A stretch of DNA of 64,000 nt, taken from the NCBI RefSeq assembly GCF_051106095.1, contig NC_135783.1:195622947-195686946 (forward strand), written 5' to 3'. This DNA is from Pogona vitticeps. Lineage: Eukaryota; Chordata; Lepidosauria; Squamata; Agamidae. How positions within the stretch are numbered: the first letter of the stretch is position 1; every line of letters begins with the position of its first letter. Positions 43,901-52,969 of the stretch are shown piece after piece. Position numbers and translations under genes: made by a program. Under the pieces are notes generated by a model that did no database searches, had not been told where the DNA came from, and saw only the letters and a program-made list of their open reading frames with translations.

Positions 43901-46624
43901 CAAGCAATATGTTACTTGTTCACAGTACTTGGAAGTAGTGTGCAGAATTCTCATAACATTTACCTTCATGAATGTCAAGCTTAGTTTTTCATAGAATCGT
44001 AGAATAATTTAACTGGAAGGGTTCTACAAGGCCATCAAGTTTAAACCCCTGTTCAAGGCAGGAATCCAAATTAAAGCAGGTCTGACTAATGGCTGTCCAA
44101 TTTTCTCTTGGATCATGCCTCCAGCATTGGAGCATTCACCACCTCCTAAGATCATTGGTTCCATCGTTGTACTGCTCTAACAGTTAAGACATTCCCCCTG
44201 ATACTCAGCCTAAATCTGGCTTCCTGTAACTTGAATTCATTATGACATGTCCTGCACTCTGGGATGATTGAGAACAAATCCTGCCGCTCCTCTGTAGGAC
44301 TACCTTTCAAGAATTTGAAAAGTGCTATCATATCTCTCCCCACACACAAAGTCTTCTTTTCTCAAGGCTAAACATGCCTAGTTCTTTCAGACTTTCTTCA
44401 CAGTGCTTCGTTTCCAGTCTCCTTATCATCCCTGTTGCTCTCCTCTGAACTTGCTAGTTTGCTGGCATCCTTTTTAAAGTACAGTTTCCAAAACTGAACA
44501 CAGTACTCTAGATAAAGCCTAACCAGTGCAAGTATATGACAGCTTTACTTTTAAAAATAATTAACTTCTTAAAAATAAAATGTTCAGATCAAACAAATCA
44601 AACCCAGTTTAGTCAAGAGCCCCTATTTTTGTGATTCTACTTATCTGTTCAGTCATATAAGAACAAAAAGGGCTTGAAACAGTATACGAAGTACTTAAAA
44701 TAACTAAAGAGTTCATTTTAAGGTCAGACTTTAAGAGTGGGAGATCAAGATATTTTAATTTATTTCATCAGGGAACCATCTTAAACATAATACTGTGCGG
44801 TGCACTGTACAAAAAAAAGGTCACTGTGTTCAATTTTTTCCCCTACTGCCACCCGCAATCAGAAATCACACACAGCAATAGTTACCTTTAACTGGGCCTC
44901 CTCAATAAACTCAAAGCATTCTGGGAAATAGGAGACAATGTCGGTCTCAGGAAGGTCTAGGATAGGGATCATTTTATATGTGAAGTCATGAGGAAAGGCA
45001 TTTTCAACTCCATAGGCCACATTTAGAACATGGGTGACCTGAAATACAGAAGACCAATACAATGAGATAACAAGCCAGCTTTGCACTCTTCTGCATCTGT
45101 TATGGTTGTGGACCTCAGTCCAAGAGCTAACAAACATGCCACAAAACCTTTCTTCCATTTATATCCTAGCAGGATTGAGAATACTTTTTCAACAGGCAGC
45201 CTTTAGGACAATCCATAATTTGTTTTACTTAATGTTAAGTACAGGAGATGAAAAATCATGCAAACCTCCATGTTAATCCTAAACATTTACTTTCTACCAT
45301 GTTTCCCCAAAAATAAGAAAGGGCCTTATATCAATTTTTGCTCCAGAAAACACACTAGGGGATGTTTTATTTCTTTCATGTACAACAATCTACATTTATT
45401 CAAATACAGCTGTGTCATCTTCTTCTGGTGGCTGCACAAGGGTGGAGGGCAAGGTTTCACTTAACTGGGGCTTATTTTGGGGGCAGGGCTTATATTACGA
45501 GCATCCTGAAAAAAATCATACTAGGGCTTATTTTCAGGTTAGGTCTTATTTTCAGGAGAACAAGACCTATTGAGTTGTCGGCTTTACTCCTTGAGTAAGG
45601 AGTGCCTGGGATTGCGGTTCACGTCTCATAGATTTTCATAGTGTTTCCTTCCATGCAAGTGTGCCTCGATAAAGCATCGGAGCACATTTTGCAATTTCTT
45701 ATAATGCTCGGCAACCTATTTTTGAGGCGTGGACAACAAAAGATGCAGAAAAACATACCGCCTTGAGCTCTCCTGAACTACCGCCATTTACGTATTACAT
45801 TAGAGGTATCACAAACTTTGCTTTGATTCTTTGCTCTCGCCACAACCTTTCTGAAACACACTTTTGAGCTAAAGTACTGGCTGGGCAGGACAAAGTTGGC
45901 AGAAGTTGGACAAGCCCCACCTGTTCATATGTTTGAAGTGAGACACACACAAAAAACAACCAAGCCCCATCCCATCACACCTTACCCCATATTTTTTCAT
46001 GGTGTCCAGATCATGAGCAGCATCTTGCGAGCCTGTCAGGAGACATATGCGTTTTATCCCATCAGAGCAGGAAAGGGGGAGCAGGCAGAGCGCGCCCCAC
46101 TTCCCGCCACCGCCCCCACCCCACCCCACCCCGGCGCCTTTCTGCTGCGGGAACCTGGGGGGGGGGGAAATGCTTCGCCCTGCCATCATCGCAAGCGCCG
46201 TCTTCCCCATCGCAAGCGCTCGGAGACCCAGGCGACAGCCGCTGTTTTAGGGAGAGAACGGCAGGCAGGCAGAGAGAGGCGAGCAGAGCGGGCGTTTCTA
46301 GCATTATTCCGACAGCAGCCCAGGGAAACCCAGGATCGAAGCGCTTTGGACGCCCGCCGCAGGGGCCCGATCCTGCGGCTCGGGCTCCGGCCACGTACCC
46401 ACGAGGAGCCAGGGCTTCACGGCGCCCACCCGCAGATCCAGGCTCCGGTCCGGCACGTAACCGCAGGCGTCCCCCGGCGGCGCCGCGGCCACCTCCACCA
46501 CCTGCACCTGTGCATCCTTCCAGGTCTCCAGGGTCCGCCTCCCGCTCAGGGCGGTCACCCGGGTGCATTGCTTCCGCAGGTTGTGCCTGGAGAAGGCCCG
46601 GATCTCCTGGGCCAGCGAGTGCAT
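40704..46624 (-). CDS. DUSP19: Dual-specificity phosphatase 19, four coding exons
   Basis: DUSP19 is an atypical dual-specificity phosphatase linked to the JNK pathway, where it acts as phosphatase and scaffold with MKK7. Four exons (46399-46624, 45986-46032, 44886-45038, 40704-40925) give 215 residues; the human protein has 217. The N-terminus, about residues 1-65, contains the family block [15 protein letters not shown]. The phosphatase domain covers about 70-205: [14 protein letters not shown], the general-acid region [12 protein letters not shown] near residue 119, and the P-loop HCNAGVSR near 149, which has the HC(X5)R catalytic Cys and Arg. The last 17 residues differ from human in sequence but not length. 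No break was seen. Exon 4 is separated by a 4-kb intron. Confidence 0.97.
41002..41349 (-). mobile_element. Sauria SINE in DUSP19 intron 3
   Basis: The same family and layout as 8665-9010, in the same orientation. It has a 10-bp duplication TCTTCTCATA at 40992-41001 and 41350-41359. It sits in the sense direction of DUSP19. Confidence 0.9.
41400..43980. other. DUSP19 intron 3, mostly unassigned
   Basis: No exon seen. At about 42065-42210 an AT-rich foldback built on GATTTAAATCAAAT and its complement resembles a common vertebrate MITE. At 43015-43095 GGACTTCAACTCCTATAAG and GGATTATGGCTGG resemble an eroded hAT-type foldback. The remaining sequence is unassigned. Confidence 0.45.
43990..44545 (-). 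mobile_element. CR1 LINE 3' fragment
   Basis: Read on the minus strand, the piece ends in ATTCTACGATTCTATG-like terminal repeats (plus strand CATAGAATCGTAGAATAA at 43991), the CR1 3' signature. Translation across the middle gives the CR1 ORF2 C-terminus, for example [19 protein letters not shown] and RAVQRWNQ near 44152-44230. Only the last ~550 bases of the LINE survive, with the frame broken. It lies in DUSP19 intron 3. Confidence 0.85.
44886..45038 (-). CDS. DUSP19: DUSP19 coding exon 3
   Basis: Fifty-one codons from [20 protein letters not shown] to [10 protein letters not shown], carrying the general-acid loop. The acceptor is TTTCAG and the donor GTAACT. Confidence 0.95.
45297..45567 (+). 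mobile_element. TcMar-type MITE, family B
   Basis: Starts CCATGTTTCCCCAAAAATAAG after TA (45295-45296) and ends AGGTCTTATTTTCAGGAGAA before TA (45568-45569). It is the inverse-oriented partner of 37045-37315, at roughly 85 percent identity by eye. It lies in DUSP19 intron 2. Confidence 0.72.
45986..46032 (-). CDS. DUSP19: DUSP19 coding exon 2
   Basis: A 47-base exon encoding [15 protein letters not shown]. The acceptor is CTGACAG and the donor GTAAGG. Only the LKKNK-like end differs from human. Confidence 0.93.
46399..46624 (-). CDS. DUSP19: DUSP19 coding exon 1
   Basis: Starts at ATG 46624 ([20 protein letters not shown]) and ends one base into a Gly codon before a GTACGT donor. The start aligns with human DUSP19 (MYSLNQEIKAFSR). 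Confidence 0.95.
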
Positions 46625-46732
46625 AGCAGGCGCCGGGCGGGGGAGACCGACTGCTGGGACGCCGGCAGGCCCCGCTCCGGCCTTCCTCCCGAGGCAGGCG
46701 CCCGCGCGCAGGGAAGGGGAGGGAGCCTCCCC

Positions 46733-46762
46733 ATTGGCCGCACGGAAACGCTACCCGATTGG
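46733..46762 (-). promoter_or_regulatory. DUSP19: Two CCAAT boxes upstream of DUSP19
   Basis: ATTGG occurs at 46733-46737 and 46758-46762 on the plus strand, so two CCAAT boxes about 25 bases apart lie 110-140 bases upstream of the ATG. This is the spacing favoured by NF-Y. The second is followed by another GGCCAAG. Confidence 0.6.
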
Positions 46763-46873
46763 CCAAGAGGTGCCCGAGGGTGTGGCTTGTTTCGGCGGCA
46801 AGCCAGCCCCGCACCAAGTGGCTAGTGCAGATCCTCCTTCGCCCCGCAAGGCTGGGAGGAGTTTTCTGGGTCG

Positions 46874-46965
46874 TGGAATCCAACGCCTGTCGAGGGAGCA
46901 CCATGGGGGGGGGGGGGGAATCGAACTCCCAACCCTGGAGGCCAAAACCACTGAGCTATCCACAT
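46874..46965 (-). repeat. tRNA/CR1-tailed SINE fragment
   Basis: Minus-strand reading gives GTGGATAGCTCAGTGGTTTT and GAGTTCGATTCCCCCC, the tRNA-like A and B boxes, then CTCCCTCGACAGGCG. The same family as 11833-11967. A G/C homopolymer of about 13 bases lies inside it. Confidence 0.62.
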
Positions 46966-48628
46966 GAAAAAGCACACCCAACCAGTGGTCAGCTCACAAG
47001 GCCTTGCCTTGCCTGCCCTTTCAGGTCAGCCTCCAGAAGGAAAGGGAAAAATGCTAAATTGAACCCTGGTTGACTAAACAGTTTCCCTAAAGCCAAACCC
47101 AACGGGGAGGCAAGGCGTACATATATGCCCATCCCCAGTGCTTGCTGAACAAAACGTTCACTGATTCTACACTGGGCCAGAATCCTACTCTTATTTCTGC
47201 CAATGTAAGCGCAATGGCATATATGGAAGCTTGCACTTGCGGCTAGTCTAAGTTGGCCTTTGCATGCCTTGTCAATATGCCAGTCCTGTGAGCTGACAGA
47301 AGACAAGAACAATAAACGACTTTGCCGCTGTGATTTATTCCATTGTGCTTGTGGTGAGGTAAACAAACAGTAACGTCTGGCCAATATAATTAGTACATAT
47401 TGGTGGAAATCGAATAGTAAGTTGCAACTAAAGTAGGCCCATTGAAACAGCTCTAGGCATTCAGTGGGCCTACTCTTGACTTACTATACTGCATTTCAGC
47501 CAGTTGGCTGAGTTATGGCTAATTATGGGGATAGAATATGTGCAGGTACTCAGCAGGACGTAGCAACAAAGGATGTCTAGCAGTGAAGAGACAAAGGAAA
47601 GTAGGAGTAACAGAATTTTGACCAAAGGCTAAACTCCACATGTGGATTCCTCTGCTGGTTTGAGGATTGTTGGGTAGCTCTCACTGTGAGGCATCATACA
47701 TACATCATTCAATCTGTTTAAGACAATTACATACTGTAACCTCTTTGTAATATAACCGCTGCCACTTTTGAGTGGACTTTGGTCCAGATGGGCGGGGTAT
47801 AAATTTAATAAATAAATAAAATAAATAATATAACACATATACTTATGTACAAAGAAGAGTATGGGGCAAACCAACAGTTGGCCTGCTTTCTGTAAAAGGA
47901 GATTCTGCTGCATAAAGATAAGAGAAATAGCTCAAATACCATTATCCTTAAAAGGGGCTTATCTGAAAAATTACAGGTGAAAAAAGCAGGCAGTTAAAAA
48001 AGATGAGAAACCCTTCCCAATTCTTTCTTTTCCCCAAGAAGACAGAAGGAGTTCAAAGTCCGACTATGTGGCGCTCTGTTCCAAACAATCTATTTTAAGA
48101 ATTAGCTGAAATTAAAGTGATAAACAGGAATCACAAACAACACATATATTTTCACAAGAAATGTAACCTAACTCCAATGTTTAGCACACTGTTTATGCCA
48201 TGTGAAAATAGTGTGTGATGGATGCTGAACAGAGAAAAATATAATACATTCTGGACAGCATATGTTTTACATTTCCATTACATAGCAATGCAAGCAAAAA
48301 AAGCTACCCCCTTTACAATCTCATGTCTAGAAGTGGCTTTTACAACACAATGGGTATCAGTTTCATTTTGTTGAAATTTTATTTACAAACTTGCATGTTG
48401 TCTGTGGTTTGTGTCATTGGGAGATACTTTTCTGGGCTGGGGTGATTGCCTTTCTGTCCAGCTCTAACCAATCATCCCTTCCAACCATTGTATTCAAAGG
48501 GAGCATTGCGTTTCTGAGTGTTTCTTTCCCTCTTTTTTAAAGTCTGTTGGTGTCAGTTATTGTTGATCTGTTCAGTTGGTTGCTAAGTATGTGTGCAGTA
48601 AAGTAAACAGTATGTACAGGAGTGGTCC
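46966..48628. other. Intergenic DNA with small repeat fragments
   Basis: No gene. 47410-47480 resembles the foldback family of 9896-10060 (AGTAGGCCCATTG and GGGCCTACTC). 47735-47829 is an L2 3' end (GGCGGGGTATAAATTTAATA and TAAA repeats). The first NCKAP1 exon was looked for and not found. Confidence 0.5.
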
Positions 48629-48700
48629 TAGCCGCCTAGAGTGGTCCGAGCTGACTAGATAGGCGGGATATAAATAAAATAAATAAATAAATAAATAAAT
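48629..48700 (+). mobile_element. L2 3' end fragment
   Basis: TAGCCGCCTAGAGTGGTCCG, TAGATAGGCGGGATATAAAT and a TAAA tail match the 3' end of the L2 at 16062-19397, with few differences. It ends about 50 bases short of the Ty3/gypsy-like element. Confidence 0.88.
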
Positions 48701-48752
48701 TGTAATAAATTTTAAGAAAATAATTTTTAAAAATTCTTTCTTCCTACAAATG

Positions 48753-48830
48753 TGTGACAAATGGGTACGGCAGCCGGGGGGGTGAGTGGTAAAGGCGGGA
48801 AAGAGACGAGGAGAGACTCACTCCTTCACA
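48753..48830 (-). repeat. 3' LTR of the Gmr1-like element (short)
   Basis: Only about 78 bases separate the polypurine tract from the target duplication. They match the outer ends of the 5' LTR, so this end repeat is about a tenth of the length of its partner. Confidence 0.82.
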
Positions 48831-48843
48831 CGCCCCCCCTTCC
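48831..48843 (-). promoter_or_regulatory. Polypurine tract
   Basis: Minus-strand GGAAGGGGGGGCG directly abuts the 3' LTR and is the expected plus-strand primer for reverse transcription. Confidence 0.75.
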
Positions 48844-48844
48844 A

Positions 48845-49290
48845 AGTGGGCCGTCCTGTCTTGGCGCTCACCCTCCTCACTGTCCTGTCGAGAAAAATAA
48901 TCCGCATTAGAGTGGGTGCTCCCTTTTTTTATATTGTACTTGAAAGGAGAATGGTTGTAAACTTAAATACCACCGGGTCAACCTGGGGTTGGTGTCTTTC
49001 ATCCGGTTAAGCCACTGAAGAGGAGCATGAGGGTAAAGAGAGCCCCCAACAAATAATACCTCAATGCCTGGATAGCCCATTTAACAGCCAGAGCCTCTTT
49101 CTCTATCGTGGCATATTTCTGTTCTCGCACACTCAGTTTTTTACTCAAATACATTATCGGATATTCTGTTTCTCCTTTCCTTTGAGATAAAACTGCCCCT
49201 ATACCTCTATCAGACGCATCTATTTGCACCAGAAATGGTAATTTCGGGAGCATAACGACTGGGTAAAGCTGACAATATCTCCTTAAGTTG
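48845..49290 (-). pseudogene. RNase H region
   Basis: QIDASDRGIGAVLSQ and ATIEKEALAVKWAI are typical RNase H phrases of Ty3/gypsy elements. The region runs to the polypurine tract with no integrase after it, which confirms the order. Confidence 0.85.
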
Positions 49291-49329
49291 ATTAAAAGCT
49301 GTTTGTTCCGTCCTTCCCCATGCCAATCC

Positions 49330-50170
49330 TTTTCCCTTCTTCTTTTTGGTTAAGTCTGTCAAAGGAGCAGCAACCTCTGCAAAGTTGGGCATGAATTGTC
49401 TATAATACCCGGCTAGACCTAAGAATTGTTGTACCTCCTTATTGTTCTTAGGTACCCCCCAAGAGACCACCTTATCGACCTTGTCAGATACTGGTTGTAT
49501 CTTTCCTCCTTCTACATGAAACCCTAAAAATTGAACCCCCTTTCTTGCAATTTTACATTTCTTTGGGTTCACCTTCAACCCAGCCCTCTCGATTTCCTTT
49601 AAGACTTCCCGGATATGTTTTACATGCTCTTCCCACGTCTTACTATATATCAGGATATCATCAATATAGGCTCCCGTGAACTCTTTCACTGGGGCTAACA
49701 CCTGATCCATTAGTCTTTGGAAAGTCGTGGCTGCTCCGTGTAATCCGAATGGCATTTTTTAAAAATGGAACAAACCTTTGGGGGTCACGAAAGCAGTCTT
49801 TTCTTTGTCCTCCTCCCTTAAAGGAATTTGCCAATATCCTTTACTGAGGTCTAACGAGGTCAGATGGACTGACCCTCCTAATCTTTCTAACAGGTCATCC
49901 ACCCTAGGCATGGGGTAGGCGTCAAATTTAGAAATTTCATTCAACTGGCGGAAATCAATACACAACTGCATTTGTCCGTCCGGTTTGGGTACCATCACAG
50001 GGTAACTGCGCCAAGGACTACGCGAGGGTTCAATGACCCCTAGCTTCAACATATCTTCCACTTCCTTATTAATAGCTTCTTTGAGGTGATACGGCCATGT
50101 CCGATTCCCAGCCCGAGTAACCAAGCGTACTGGTATATGTATCTCATGACAAATCAATTGTGTTTGTCCT
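49330..50170 (-). pseudogene. Reverse transcriptase region
   Basis: Ty3/gypsy-like motifs: LKLGVIEPSRSPW, CIDFRQLNEISK, LTSLDLSKGYWQIPL, MPFGLHGA and the active site YIDDILIYS near 49660. Its likeness to gypsy rather than copia reverse transcriptases is what makes the integrase position notable. Confidence 0.9.
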
Positions 50171-50299
50171 GAGAATAAATGTTTGAAATCGTTCTCTATA
50201 TCTTGTAGATCTTTTTGTTGTGGAACATCTAAGGTTTCGTCTATAGGTAAGCTTCCATCAGTCTTAAGCCAAATCTCTGTTTCAGGCCTGAATTCATTT

Positions 50300-51450
50300 T
50301 CTTCTACCTCCCCCCAAAGGGCTTCCCTCTCTTTCCATTCCTTAAGCAAGTTCACATGGAAGATCCCCTTCTTTTTGGTCTTATCAGGCATGAATATCTC
50401 ATAATCCACTTGGCCTATCTTTTGGATAACTTCATAGGGACCTTGCCAAGTGGCAAATAACTTGGCTTGATCAGAAGGCATTAATAACAAAACCTTCTGC
50501 CCCGGCCTAAATTCTCGAGTTTTAAGGTTCCTATCGTACCTCGTTTTTTGGCCTAGTTGTGCCTTGCTCAAATTGTCCTTTGCTATACCCGCAACTGTCC
50601 TTAGATGTTCCCGCATTTCAATAACATGTTGTACCGTTATTTGTGCTTCATCCGTTCCCTCCTCCCACCAAATCCAAGATACCTCTAGGGTTCCACCCGT
50701 ACATCAACTCGAAGGGTGAGAATCCCGTAGAGGCTTGTGGTACCTCTCTGATAGCGAACATCAAAGGAGCTAATAACAGATGCCATCTCCTAGGTTTTTC
50801 CATGACCAATTTTCGTATCATCCCTTTCAAAGTTTTGTTGAAGTGTTCCACTAAACCATTACTTTGCGGGTGGTAAACCACGGTATGGATAGGTTTTACC
50901 TCTAGGAGGCGCCATAACTCTTTTAAAGTTTGACTCATAAAATTGGTGCCTTGATCGGTAAGAATTTCTTTAGGAAAACCCAATCGAGAAAAGACTTGCA
51001 TTAATTCGCGGGCAAGTACTTTAGCCGTGGTCGATCTAAGAGGAACAGCTTCTGGGTACTTAGTGGCATAATCTATTATCACCAATATGTGTGTGTGTCC
51101 TCCCTGTGATTTAATTAAGGGACCCACAATGTCCAGACCAATTCTCTGGAAGGGATAGTCCATAAGGGGTAGAGGTATCAGCTCTGCTCCTTTTTGGGGT
51201 CTTCTCTGTGTTTTCTGGCATTGTGGGCAGGTGGTACAATATTCCTTAATATCCTTTCCTAACGTAGGCCACCAAAACCTTTGTTCCACCCATGCTTTCA
51301 TTTTCTCTTCCACTAAGTGACCAGCCAGAGGGATATCGTGAGCTAACTCCATAATCTTAGTTCTCCATTTTAGGGGTACCACGAGCCTCCTGTCCCCATT
51401 TTCATGTACATAATACAATACATTTCTATCCATTTCCCAACCATTTTGTC
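50300..51450 (-). pseudogene. Integrase region, upstream of reverse transcriptase
   Basis: A zinc-binding HHCC-type N-terminus (HDIPLAGH and CTTCPQC), then the core with GLDIVGPL, LTDQGTNF and HPQSNGLVEHFNKTL, which give the DDE acidic residues. A C-terminal GPYEVIQKIG, like the GPY/F module, follows. Its place before reverse transcriptase is opposite to standard Ty3/gypsy elements. Part of a broken fossil. Confidence 0.88.
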
Positions 51451-51649
51451 CTCTTACTATAGTTCCCGACGGTTGCGCAGCTAATAACGGCTCCTGCAAC
51501 AAGGCATCGTCCTGTTGCATGGCCCTCATTTGTTCCCGCGAAGTCTTCTGCAAAAAATCGGACTGATCTTCACCTTGCAAGTCTTCCCCTTGCAACCCTT
51601 CCTTGATATTCCCTACTGCGCGTGAACCAACCCAATCCCTTCCGAGCAA

Positions 51650-51925
51650 CATTTCCCTAGAGAGTCCCGGAACAATGCCAATGTTCATTCATCTCTCCTC
51701 GTTCCCCACTTTAACATTTGCCCACATAGTTTGGTACTTCTTAAGGTCCCCATGAATACACCTTACAGAAAACCCTTCGTCTTTCTTGTCTCCTGGCAAG
51801 TCCCGTACCAGCGTTTTCCCGCACCCAGTGTCTATAAGAGCTCTCCTCTTTTCCCCATTCACCCACGCACCTATTTCCCATCGTTCCGAAGAAGGTGCCT
51901 GCGGTTCCTTCATTTGTCCCACCCA
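51650..51925 (-). pseudogene. Aspartic protease region
   Basis: ALIDTGCGKTLVRD near 51835 is the retroviral-type aspartic protease active site (DTG). MLLGRDW near 51650 matches the conserved end of such proteases. It precedes integrase directly. Confidence 0.8.
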
Positions 51926-51929
51926 CGAA

Positions 51930-52935
51930 AATTCAGCCCCCGGGCAATTTTACGTGGCCAGGGACCCCGCAGGAAAAGCAAATGGGCCGCCCCTCTTTGT
52001 TCTCTCGCCATACCATGCCAGGATTATAGATGGGACATCCGTCCTTGCCTTCCCTCCATCCCGTTCCCGGGGCATAAATCCGGTGATCTACCGTAATCGG
52101 CCGAACGGGCTTGGAAGTAAAGGGCTCGAACATCTTTCCGCGTGGCTTGGCTGAACCGCTCATCTCTGCAGCCTGTTTTGCACTAGAATTTAAAGTCGAA
52201 AGAGAAACTTCTCCTCCACGCGGTCTCTGTCTCTCCGCCCAGGGGGCGGATACTTTCTTGCTAGCTCCTTCCATGTTGCTATAGTCTTCCAATAAGGTTA
52301 TCGCTCTCTCCAGCGTCTTCGGGTTGTTCTTCTGTATCCAATCTTTCACGCCAGCTCCCAGGGACTGTACCAACTGTTCCAAGACCACCGCGTCGACTAT
52401 CTTTTCTCCACTGTTCTCCATCGGTTTCAACCACCGCATAGCATTAGCTCGCATCCGCTGTGCCACCGTACAAGGGTGGGTTCCTGGTTTCCATTTGAGT
52501 TCCCTTAGTCACTTCCGATACGTCTCCTCTGTCAGATTAAGCGTGCTCAAGATGGCGTTTTTAACCGTCTCATATTGAGTCGCCTCTTGCACACTTAGGG
52601 TATCCACCACCTCTTGCAACAGTCCAGTCTGACAAGGGATGAGGACTAAAGTCCACTGGTCTCTTGGTCATCCCGCTGCCAACGCGACTCTCTCGAAAGT
52701 GTGCAAGTAAGCCTCTGGATCGTCAGTATTGGTCATCTTTTGCATTCGGATAGGGGCCGGTCCAGCCACTAAGCTTCCTCGCACACTCACCACACTTTTC
52801 GCGCTCTTTTCCTCTTCACCTCCTTGCCCTCGTAACTGTCTCGCCATCAATTTCTGTTGCTCTGTCAAATTCTCAATTAGCCTTGCTTGTCTTTCCATGG
52901 CTTCTCTTATCTTGGTCATCTCTTCCTTTCCCGCC
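51930..52935 (-). pseudogene. gag region with SCAN-like stretch
   Basis: The gag region begins with a coiled-coil-like segment (MTKIREAMERQARLIENL near 52920). About 52270-52460 carries phrases that parallel the SCAN domain of vertebrate zinc-finger proteins: MRWLKPMENSGEKIVDAVV, LEQLVQSLGAGVKDWI and ERAITLLEDYS. A zinc-knuckle-like CFSCGVPGH lies at the end. In SCAN proteins the equivalent block reads like WLRPE, LVLEQFL and AVTLLEDLE, from memory. The resemblance fits the published proposal that SCAN arose from the gag of a Gmr1-like element. Broken, not a working gene. Confidence 0.8.
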
Positions 52936-52950
52936 TGAAGTGTACCCCCG

Positions 52951-52968
52951 GCCCCACATTGGGCGCCA
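52951..52968 (-). promoter_or_regulatory. Primer binding site, tRNA-Lys type
   Basis: TGGCGCCCAATGTGGGGC lies immediately inside the 5' LTR. It matches the primer site complementary to tRNA-Lys(1,2), known from several retroviruses, at 17 of 18 positions as I recall it. Confidence 0.8.
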
Positions 52969-52969
52969 C

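Larger units (their letters stand above)
46060..46800. promoter_or_regulatory. DUSP19: CpG island over the DUSP19 start
   Basis: A GC- and CpG-rich block covers DUSP19 exon 1 and its upstream flank. The 309-codon open frame on the plus strand here (45896-46825) is a shadow of this composition. Confidence 0.85.

Noticed and set aside
45896-46825. 309-codon plus-strand frame over DUSP19 exon 1
   Set aside because: Antisense shadow of GC-rich coding and CpG-island DNA, with low-complexity Arg/Gly/Pro content.
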